Positions 1 through 5,581 of a DNA stretch of 6,169 bases are shown here, piece after piece (position 1 is the stretch's first letter; each line of letters begins with the position of its first letter). This DNA comes from Deltaproteobacteria bacterium. GTDB taxonomy: Bacteria; UBA10199; DSSB01. The DNA is taken from positions 1-6,169 of the forward strand of contig JAIOPF010000212.1 of assembly GCA_021414045.1 (NCBI GenBank). Direction: 5' to 3'. Made by a program: the position numbers and the translations under genes. The notes under the pieces were generated by a model. That model was not told the DNA's origin, made no database searches, and worked only from the letters and a program-made list of their open reading frames with translations.

Positions 1-120
1 ACGCCCTCTCGCTGGAATCGCCCCTCGGGATTCGGCGGTCTCCTGGGCGTGCCGGTTTTCGCCAGCGTTTCGAATCGACCCGGGAGCGGCCTCCATCGGC
101 CCCTGAGTCCTGAAATCTTG

Positions 121-2220
121 ATGATGGAAGGTTCCGAGGACCGCTCGGGAAATGCCGCCATCGCGAAGCCTTCAACGACGGAGGCCCCTCGCGAAACGGA
201 GACCCGCGTTACCGACGTTCCTGAGTCGGGCGAAACCATCTCCTGGTTGCCAAAAGACCCGCGCCAAATGGCCGCGGCGCTGCGTGAGGCGCTCAGCATG
301 CATCCTCACGCGGCAGTGGTCTTCAAGCTTGGCGGCGATGGCAACGGCGAGGCCCCTCGCGGCACGATCTTAATGATCAATGAAAACCTGAGTCGGATGT
401 TCGGTTATACCGAGCAGGAAGCCTTGGGCATGAGCGTCCAATCCTTCATTGTCCATCGCGACCTCCCCTTCTTCCGCGACCTAACGCTGGCGCTGCAAAG
501 AAGCGGCACGCTCGACTTGCCGAATACGCGTTTTCGCACCAAGGACGGACGCACCGTGAGGTGCGACGTGACAGGAATGGTCAAGCAGGTCAACGGCCAC
601 AGCCTGGGCTTCGCCTTCATCGAGGACATCGGCGAAAGACACCGCGCCCAAGAAGAGTTGCGAGCCAGCGAAGTCCGCCACCGCGCCTTGGTTAGAGCCA
701 TGCCGGACATGATGTTTCGACTGCGCAGGGACATGACCTTTCTAGATATTCAAATGCCGAACCCCGACATGTTTCCGGTGGATCCCAAGCAGCTTATCGG
801 TACCAAGGTGAGCGACCTACCTCTCCCTAGGGAACTCGTGCAATTGGGGCTCACAACGATAGGACGGGCCTTTAGTACCGGCCAGTTTGAACGCGTCGAA
901 TACGAAATCCCCATGCCAGACGGAAGCACCCGGTATCAAGAAGCCCGCGTCAGTCCCAGCGAAGGCGGAAGCGAAGCCATGATCATCGTGCGGGACATCA
1001 CCGAGATCAAGCGGGCGGAAGCCAACCGCATCGCGGGGGAACGGCTTGCCGCGGTGCAATTGGTCGGCAGCAGCCTGGCGCACGATGCCAATAACGTCCT
1101 ATCGGTCTTAAGTTATTCGGTTCAGGCGCTACGAAGATCGCTCAGGGCTCAGCAAGGCGCGCCTTTGTCCGGGGAAGCGGCGGAAGACCTTCAAACCGCC
1201 TCCGATCAAATCGAACGACTCACGCTCATGATGAGCGAATTTCGCGAACTTTCCACCGAAGCTCAGTCGGGCCCTCCGTTCAATCCCCACACTTTGTTGC
1301 GAGAAGCGGAGTTACGGGGAATTCTCGGCGAGGATATCCGCGTCGACCTTCGCCTGACCCACGAACCTTGGCTAGTACCCGGCCCGCAAAAGAGGATCTC
1401 GCGGGTTTTTCAAAACCTTGTCACCAATGCCCGAGATGCCATGGAGGGACGGCTCTCCAATCGCATGCTCATCGAAACCGCAAAATTGACTCTCGACGCC
1501 GCTCGCCTGTCGGAACTAAGCCAGAATCCCGCCAGTCTCGGAGAGACGAAGCCAGGGGACTTCATGCGCTTCCGTTTTCAAGACAACGGCAAAGGCATCC
1601 AAAGCCACGAACTCGGGAGAATCTTCGAACCCTATTTCTCGACGAAAACCAAAAGCTCCTCGGGGCACGGCGGCCTTGGCCTGGCGCTCATGCGGAAATT
1701 CGTCCGCGACGCCGGCGGCTTCATGGCCATCGAGAGCGCTCACGGCGTCGGAACGACCTTCGACGTCTACCTGCCACGGGTCGCCTCGAATCAGATCTTG
1801 GGAGAAGACGCCCATGCCGCGAAAGTCCTGAACCATCCGGTGCTCTTGGTGGGCGACACTCTCGAGGCGCGGGAAGCCCTGCAGACCCGGCTTAGAGGCA
1901 TGGGATTTTCCAGGATCCTGCATACCGAGAATTCCGCCGAGGCGCTCCGATGGGTGCAGGAAAATCCGGACCTCGCCGCCGTATTGGTGGATTTCCGCTT
2001 GGGCAACGAGAGCGGGTTGAAGTTCCTCGAAAAAATTCGCGGGGGGCGACCCAACCTGGCGTCCATTCTCTGGAGCCCCTACGATTCCAGCTTTTTCAAT
2101 AGCAACACGCTGGGAAGATTCGGCACAACCTTGGAAAAAACCAGCAACGACGAAGTCTTGGCGGTGCGCCTGCAAGACTTGATTTCCCGCTCGCTCAGCG
2201 TCCCCGCTGAAACACCCTAA
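121..2220 (+). CDS. Soluble PAS-PAS sensor histidine kinase with C-terminal receiver domain
   Basis: Cytoplasmic hybrid two-component kinase; no signal peptide or membrane segment is visible. Residue numbers count from the GTG at 49. The first ~65 residues are polar and probably disordered. PAS 1 (~80-200) contains NENLSRMFGYTEQEALG and ends in the PAC-like FIEDIGERHRAQEEL. PAS 2 (~210-322) ends in IIVRDITEIKRAE. The H-box is SLAHDANNVLS with His345, of the 'HDFNN' kinase type but with Ala for Phe. The ATPase domain has the N-box NLVTNARDAM (Asn460), the G1 box QDNGKGI (Asp512), the F-box IFEPYFSTK (525-533) and the G2 box GHGGLGLAL (539-547), so it looks catalytically complete. A receiver (~596-712) keeps phospho-acceptor Asp648 and Lys697, but has Gly602-Asp603 where two acidic residues are usual. 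The frame is open to base 1. GTG 49 and ATG 121/124 are possible starts and none has a clear Shine-Dalgarno. ATG 121 is chosen because the 5' stretch is low-complexity. The ligand and the output partner are unknown. Confidence 0.9.
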   Translation: MMEGSEDRSGNAAIAKPSTTEAPRETETRVTDVPESGETISWLPKDPRQMAAALREALSMHPHAAVVFKLGGDGNGEAPRGTILMINENLSRMFGYTEQEALGMSVQSFIVHRDLPFFRDLTLALQRSGTLDLPNTRFRTKDGRTVRCDVTGMVKQVNGHSLGFAFIEDIGERHRAQEELRASEVRHRALVRAMPDMMFRLRRDMTFLDIQMPNPDMFPVDPKQLIGTKVSDLPLPRELVQLGLTTIGRAFSTGQFERVEYEIPMPDGSTRYQEARVSPSEGGSEAMIIVRDITEIKRAEANRIAGERLAAVQLVGSSLAHDANNVLSVLSYSVQALRRSLRAQQGAPLSGEAAEDLQTASDQIERLTLMMSEFRELSTEAQSGPPFNPHTLLREAELRGILGEDIRVDLRLTHEPWLVPGPQKRISRVFQNLVTNARDAMEGRLSNRMLIETAKLTLDAARLSELSQNPASLGETKPGDFMRFRFQDNGKGIQSHELGRIFEPYFSTKTKSSSGHGGLGLALMRKFVRDAGGFMAIESAHGVGTTFDVYLPRVASNQILGEDAHAAKVLNHPVLLVGDTLEAREALQTRLRGMGFSRILHTENSAEALRWVQENPDLAAVLVDFRLGNESGLKFLEKIRGGRPNLASILWSPYDSSFFNSNTLGRFGTTLEKTSNDEVLAVRLQDLISRSLSVPAETP

Positions 2221-3113
2221 GAACGAGGGTGAAATTTATGGATGGCCTTCAGACGGTCGGGAGTGACGTGGGTATAGACTTGCGTCGTCGCCAAATCCGC
2301 GTGTCCCAGCATGGCCTGCACCGAGCGTAGGTCGGCACCGCCGCTCAGCAGGTGGGTGGCGAAGGAATGACGCAATTTATGTGGGCTAACTTCCTTTTTG
2401 ATTCCTGCTGCTTTCGCATAGGACTTCAACAATAAGAAGAACTGTTGGCGAGACATTTTCTTGCCGCGATTGCTCAAGAACAAGGTATCCGAAAGCCGTT
2501 GTTTGGTCAGCAGGGGCCGGGACAGCTCGAGGTATTCTTTGATGTAACCGAGGGCGGAACGCCCCGCGGGAACCAGCCTTTCCTTGGACCCTTTTCCCAT
2601 CACCCGAACGAAGCCCATCTCAAGATGCAGGTCGGCGACGGCCAGACCTACCAACTCGGAAACGCGAAGCCCGCTGGCATAGAGCAATTCCAGCATGGCG
2701 CGATCACGGCAACCCAGGGGCGTCGTCAGGTCGGGCTGCAGGAATAGCGATTCGATCTCTTCCTGAGTGAGATAATGCGGCAAGGCGCGGCCGATCTTCG
2801 GCAACTCGATCTTGAGGGTCGGATCTTGCCCCAACCATTTTTCTTTGAGGGCATGGCGGTAGAACATGCGCAAGGTGCTCAGCCGTCGCGCCGTCGATCG
2901 CCCTTTTTGCCCCCGGTCATACTCGAAACCCAGGAATTCGCGGAGGTCGATTTCGCCCACTTCGAGCAGGCCTATTTTTCGCTTTTGTTCGAGGAATTCG
3001 ACGAAGTGCAAAAGGTCGCGGCGGTAGCTCTCGACGGTGTTCTTGGCGAGGTTGCGCTCCACCCGCAAGACGTCCAGAAAGGCTTCGAGGAGGTTGAGGT
3101 TCGCCGCTTGCAT
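2217..3113 (-). CDS. xerD: Tyrosine recombinase XerD (chromosome dimer resolution)
   Basis: Site-specific recombinase of the XerC/XerD family, which acts at dif to resolve chromosome dimers at division. It has 298 residues, the same as E. coli XerD. The N-terminal SAM-like core-binding domain spans ~5-95 (with NTVESYRRDLLHFVEFL) and the catalytic domain ~110-290. All catalytic residues are visible: Arg150 (SGLRVSEL), Lys174 (GKGSKER), His245 and Arg248 (HKLRHSFATHLL), His271 (LGHADLATTQ) and nucleophile Tyr280 (VYTHV). The C-terminal tail ending HPRS also resembles XerD, so XerD is preferred to XerC; no dif site was seen. An in-frame TAA five codons upstream leaves ATG 3113 as the only sensible start, yet no Shine-Dalgarno precedes it. 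The stop overlaps the end of the histidine kinase by 4 bp, and trmB starts 31 bp away on the other strand. Confidence 0.95.
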   Translation of the reverse strand: MQAANLNLLEAFLDVLRVERNLAKNTVESYRRDLLHFVEFLEQKRKIGLLEVGEIDLREFLGFEYDRGQKGRSTARRLSTLRMFYRHALKEKWLGQDPTLKIELPKIGRALPHYLTQEEIESLFLQPDLTTPLGCRDRAMLELLYASGLRVSELVGLAVADLHLEMGFVRVMGKGSKERLVPAGRSALGYIKEYLELSRPLLTKQRLSDTLFLSNRGKKMSRQQFFLLLKSYAKAAGIKKEVSPHKLRHSFATHLLSGGADLRSVQAMLGHADLATTQVYTHVTPDRLKAIHKFHPRS

Positions 3114-3122
3114 CGTGGCCGC

Positions 3123-3151
3123 ATCTTAATTAAGGAGGGCGGCGATGTCCA
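3123..3151 (-). promoter_or_regulatory. Candidate sigma-70-type promoter for xerD
   Basis: Read on the minus strand, TGGACA (3151-3146, 5 of 6 to the -35 consensus) is followed after exactly 17 bp by TAAGAT (3128-3123, 4 of 6 to the -10 consensus). The predicted transcription start would lie near 3116, only a few bases before the xerD ATG at 3113, which agrees with the missing Shine-Dalgarno. The element covers the trmB ribosome binding site and first codons on the other strand. It is a consensus match by eye and not a demonstrated promoter. Confidence 0.4.
3132..3138 (+). promoter_or_regulatory. Strong Shine-Dalgarno of trmB
   Basis: AAGGAGG lies 6 nt before ATG 3145, a near-perfect anti-16S match that fixes the trmB start. 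It abuts the 8-bp palindrome TTAATTAA (3126-3133) in the 31-bp gap between xerD and trmB. Confidence 0.8.
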
Positions 3152-3723
3152 CGAAGGTTTACATTCCACCGCCCAAGGATCTTCGGTTCCTTCCCGCCCC
3201 TCCTCCGCTGGAACCCGAGGGACCCCTGGTGCTGGAAATCGGTCCAGGCAAGGGCGAATTTCTTCTCCACTTGGCGGAGCAGGAACCCAAGACCACCTTC
3301 ATCGCCATCGAAATTCGCCACGGCCGCTTCGCCAAGATTGGCAAGCGGGCGGAATCTCGCGGCTTGAAAAACATCTACATGATCCACGGCGACGCCCGCG
3401 AATGCCTCACCCGTCTCTTTCGCCCGGCCATGTTCGAGCGCATCTATATCCTCTTTCCCGACCCCTGGCCGAAACGCCGCCACAGCAAGCATCGCCTGCT
3501 CAAACCGGAACTGCTGGCCCACTTGAGGGATTTCTTGAAGCCGGGGGGCGCGATCTACAATGCCACCGATGCGGGATTTTATTCGGAGGAGATCGTCTCC
3601 GCTTTCGAGGAAGTCGGCGGCTTCGAACGCCAACGGATTGAATCCTTATACCCCACCTATTTCGAAAAGAAGTGGAAGGCGCTGGGCCGGGAAATCGATT
3701 ATTGGAAGTTCGTGAAGGTCTAA
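3145..3723 (+). CDS. trmB: tRNA (guanosine(46)-N7)-methyltransferase TrmB
   Basis: SAM-dependent Rossmann-fold methyltransferase that forms m7G46 in the variable loop of tRNAs. Seen in the 192 residues: SAM-binding motif I EIGPGKGEF (31-39), acidic AIEIR (54-58), GDA (82-84), the TrmB signature FPDPWPKRRHSKHR (104-117), Thr141-Asp142 after LKPGG, and the family C-terminal block TYFEKKWKALGREIDYWKF (171-189). The length is slightly short for the family because the N-terminal extension is brief; nothing is missing. A strong Shine-Dalgarno fixes the start. The gene is head-to-head with xerD, so its promoter must lie inside the xerD coding region; no convincing one was seen. Its TAA stop overlaps the mqnE stop by 4 bp. 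Confidence 0.96.
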   Translation: MSTKVYIPPPKDLRFLPAPPPLEPEGPLVLEIGPGKGEFLLHLAEQEPKTTFIAIEIRHGRFAKIGKRAESRGLKNIYMIHGDARECLTRLFRPAMFERIYILFPDPWPKRRHSKHRLLKPELLAHLRDFLKPGGAIYNATDAGFYSEEIVSAFEEVGGFERQRIESLYPTYFEKKWKALGREIDYWKFVKV

Positions 3724-4805
3724 GCGGCGCTGCGAGAAACGAGATTATACAGCGTATCCCTCTCGGTCGGTTCGCGGCCCGCCTCGCGCACCAAGCGCAC
3801 CAGTTCTTCGACATGCAGCCCCTCGGGGGTCTGGGCGCCGGCCATGTGAACGATGCGTTCCTGCATGACGGTGCCGTCGATGTCGTCGGCGCCGAAGTTG
3901 AGGGCCAACTGCGCGATCTTGATGCCGGTCATGATCCAGTAGACTTTGATATGGGGAAAGTTATCGAGAAAGATCCGCGACACCGCGATGTGTTTCAGGT
4001 CGGAGAGACCGGTAGTCGGCGGCAAGTGCGCGAGCTGCGTGTCGTAGGGGATGAAACTCAAGGGAATGAAGGTCTGAAAACCCTTCGTCTCGTCCTGCAG
4101 GTCCCGCAGCATTTGTAGATGCTCGACTTTGTCCTGGGAATTTTCGACGTGGCCGTACAATAGCGTCGCGTTCGAACGCAGCCCCATTTTGTGGGCGATG
4201 CGATGGATGTCGATCCAGCGCTGCCCGCTGCTCTTGTTGATGCAAACCAGTTTGCGCACGCGCTCGGTCAAGACTTCGGCGCCGCCTCCGGGCATCGACC
4301 CCAAGCCCGCGGCCACCAGGCGTTGCAGGACTTCTTCGACTTCCAACCGGCTGATCTTCGCGAAGTAATCGATCTCCACCGCCGTGAAGGCCTTGAGGTG
4401 TACTTGCGGGGCGACGGACTTGAAGGTCTTCAGCAAGTTTTCGTAGTAATCCAATTTGAGGTCGGGATGCAGCCCGCCGACGATGTGGAATTCGGTGGCG
4501 CCCTGGGCCGCGGCCTCTTGCCCCAGCCGCTTCATCTCTTCCATCGAGAGTTCGTAGGCCTTGGCCGAACTCTTCGGCTGGCCGAATTCGCAGAATTTGC
4601 AGTCGACGTAACAGACATTGGAATAATTGATGTGCCGATTGATGTTGTAATAGGCGCGGTTGCCGTTTTTGCGTTCGCGCACGACGTTGGCGATGCGTCC
4701 CAGGGAAAGCAGATCGTTGCTCTCGAACAGCGCGAGGCAGTCGGCGGCGTCGATTCGCTCGGCGTTCTGGACCTTTTGGAAGATGGAATGGAGGACGGCA
4801 TCCAT
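3720..4805 (-). CDS. mqnE: Aminodeoxyfutalosine synthase MqnE (radical SAM, menaquinone synthesis)
   Basis: Radical SAM enzyme of the futalosine route to menaquinone. It joins 3-[(1-carboxyvinyl)oxy]benzoate to the adenosyl part of SAM to give 6-amino-6-deoxyfutalosine. Numbering from TTG 4811: the 4Fe-4S motif CYVDCKFC has Cys67, Cys71 and Cys74 (CxxxCxxC with aromatic Phe73). Further blocks are HIVGGLHPDL (109-118), HLKAFTAVEI (138-147), GLGSMPGGGAEVL (169-181), LRSNATLLYGH (211-221), LQDETKGFQTFIPLSF (238-253) and ADDIDGTV (308-315). HLKAFTAVEI and HIVGGLHPDL favour MqnE over the related MqnC, which typically reads HxHSFSAxEI. ATG 4805 (Met3) is chosen over TTG 4811, giving 361 residues. 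Neither start has a Shine-Dalgarno, and folE ends 24 bp upstream on the same strand, so translation may be coupled. The other mqn genes are not in the window. Confidence 0.93.
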   Translation of the reverse strand: MDAVLHSIFQKVQNAERIDAADCLALFESNDLLSLGRIANVVRERKNGNRAYYNINRHINYSNVCYVDCKFCEFGQPKSSAKAYELSMEEMKRLGQEAAAQGATEFHIVGGLHPDLKLDYYENLLKTFKSVAPQVHLKAFTAVEIDYFAKISRLEVEEVLQRLVAAGLGSMPGGGAEVLTERVRKLVCINKSSGQRWIDIHRIAHKMGLRSNATLLYGHVENSQDKVEHLQMLRDLQDETKGFQTFIPLSFIPYDTQLAHLPPTTGLSDLKHIAVSRIFLDNFPHIKVYWIMTGIKIAQLALNFGADDIDGTVMQERIVHMAGAQTPEGLHVEELVRLVREAGREPTERDTLYNLVSRSAA

Positions 4806-4829
4806 GGGCAATGGGCTAGCAAAAGGGGG

Positions 4830-5369
4830 TTATTTTATCAAATGCATAAACTCGGCTCGGGTCGCCTGGTTGCTGCGGAAGGCTCCGAGCATCTCGGAGG
4901 TGATGGCCTTCGAGCCCTGCTTCTGGACGCCGCGCATCTGCATGCAGAGATGCTCGGCCTCGATGACCACCGCGACGCCGAGGGGGTCCAGGGATTCTTG
5001 AATGATTTTGGCGATTTGAGTCGTCATCCGTTCTTGGACCTGCAGGCGACGGGAAAAAATCTCGACCAAGCGAGCCACTTTGGAGAGCCCGATGATCTTG
5101 TCGCGAGGGATGTAAGCGACATGGCACTTCCCCCAGAAGGGCAGCAGGTGATGTTCGCAAAGGCTGTAGATCTGGATATCCTTCACCACGATCATCTCGT
5201 TGTATTTTTCGGTGAACTTGGCCCCGTTGATGACTTCTTGGGGATCCATGTCATAGCCCTGGGTGAGGAACTTCAGCGCTTTGGCCACGCGGCTCGGGGT
5301 CTTTTGCAGACCTTCGCGATTCGGGTCTTCCCCGATTTCTTGAAGCAGCTGGCGAATTAATTCTTCCAT
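4830..5369 (-). CDS. folE: GTP cyclohydrolase I FolE (type IA)
   Basis: Converts GTP to 7,8-dihydroneopterin triphosphate and formate, the first step to tetrahydrofolate and other pterins; the family is a cytosolic homodecamer. Its 179 residues are shorter than the 222 of E. coli, but the difference lies in the variable N-terminus. Seen: [17 protein letters not shown] (15-31), [18 protein letters not shown] (71-88) with Zn ligands Cys71 and His74 by analogy with E. coli, the [21 protein letters not shown] core (94-114), and HLCMQMRGV (140-148) with the third Zn ligand Cys142. All Zn ligands are present, so this is the Zn-dependent FolE and not FolE2. A good GAGGA precedes ATG 5369. mqnE follows in the same direction after a 24-bp gap, which suggests a two-gene operon of cofactor enzymes. 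Confidence 0.96.
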   Translation of the reverse strand: MEELIRQLLQEIGEDPNREGLQKTPSRVAKALKFLTQGYDMDPQEVINGAKFTEKYNEMIVVKDIQIYSLCEHHLLPFWGKCHVAYIPRDKIIGLSKVARLVEIFSRRLQVQERMTTQIAKIIQESLDPLGVAVVIEAEHLCMQMRGVQKQGSKAITSEMLGAFRSNQATRAEFMHLIK

Positions 5370-5374
5370 TTATT

Positions 5375-5379
5375 TCCTC
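5375..5379 (-). promoter_or_regulatory. Shine-Dalgarno of folE
   Basis: On the minus strand GAGGA lies 5 nt before ATG 5369, supporting this start. The sequence around it is A-rich, which favours an open initiation region. Confidence 0.65.
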
Positions 5380-5569
5380 ATTTTTTTATAAACGCGCGGT
5401 TTCCATTTCACTGCAAGCGCGGCCAGGCCAGGTCCTAAAACCCGCCCGCTGGCTTGTCAACCCACGAATGATCCTCCCGCGAAGCATGGCCCAGCCGCGT
5501 CCAAGCTCGGATTTTCAGGAATTCATTGGTTCCCAGGGTTTTGGTGATGTGAGAATATAACGGAATCAA

Positions 5570-5575
5570 AAGGGG
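5570..5575 (+). promoter_or_regulatory. Shine-Dalgarno of the FAD/NAD(P) oxidoreductase
   Basis: AAGGGG lies 6 nt before ATG 5582. An in-frame TGA at 5576-5578 excludes any longer start, so the start is well fixed. Confidence 0.65.
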
Positions 5576-5581
5576 TGAGGC

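Larger units (their letters stand above)
5370..5581. other. Divergent intergenic region folE / oxidoreductase
   Basis: This 212-bp gap has no convincing gene and must hold the promoters of both flanking genes. On the plus strand TATAAC (5556-5561, 5 of 6 to the -10 consensus) lies suitably before the oxidoreductase, but no matching -35 is found at 16-18 bp. On the minus strand TATAAA (5392-5387) lies so close to the folE Shine-Dalgarno that it would leave almost no leader. No terminator, riboswitch or tRNA was recognised. Confidence 0.5.

Noticed and set aside
181..361. 13-bp direct repeat GAGGCCCCTCGCG at 181-193 and 349-361
   Set aside because: Both copies encode Glu-Ala-Pro-Arg in frame inside the kinase. 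There are only two copies in GC-rich coding sequence and no associated structure.
1516..2175. 219-codon minus-strand frame within the kinase
   Set aside because: It lies wholly opposite the ATPase and receiver domains, whose motifs are intact; no domain or ribosome site is seen.
3126..3133. Palindrome TTAATTAA between xerD and trmB as a possible operator
   Set aside because: It is a single 8-bp AT palindrome overlapping the candidate -10 and the Shine-Dalgarno edge, and is explained by those elements without invoking a regulator.
2775..3641. 288-codon plus-strand frame across the xerD and trmB starts
   Set aside because: It covers antisense xerD and then an alternative frame of trmB. Both underlying proteins are complete and conserved, so this is a shadow.
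4191..5360. 389-codon open frame on the plus strand opposite mqnE and folE
   Set aside because: It is the antisense of two confidently identified enzymes. It has no recognisable domain and arises from their GC-rich codon use.
5387..5392. TATAAA on the minus strand as the folE -10 box
   Set aside because: It would place the transcription start at the Shine-Dalgarno, and the nearest -35-like TTGCAG is 20 bp away, so spacing is poor on both sides.
5437..5542. Inverted repeat AAAACCC (5437-5443) / GGGTTTT (5536-5542)
   Set aside because: The 7-bp arms lie 92 bp apart, with no extension or neighbouring symmetry, which is too weak to call an operator or hairpin.
5468..5560. 30-codon plus-strand ORF in the divergent intergenic region
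   Set aside because: There is no Shine-Dalgarno, no recognisable sequence, and the length is expected by chance.
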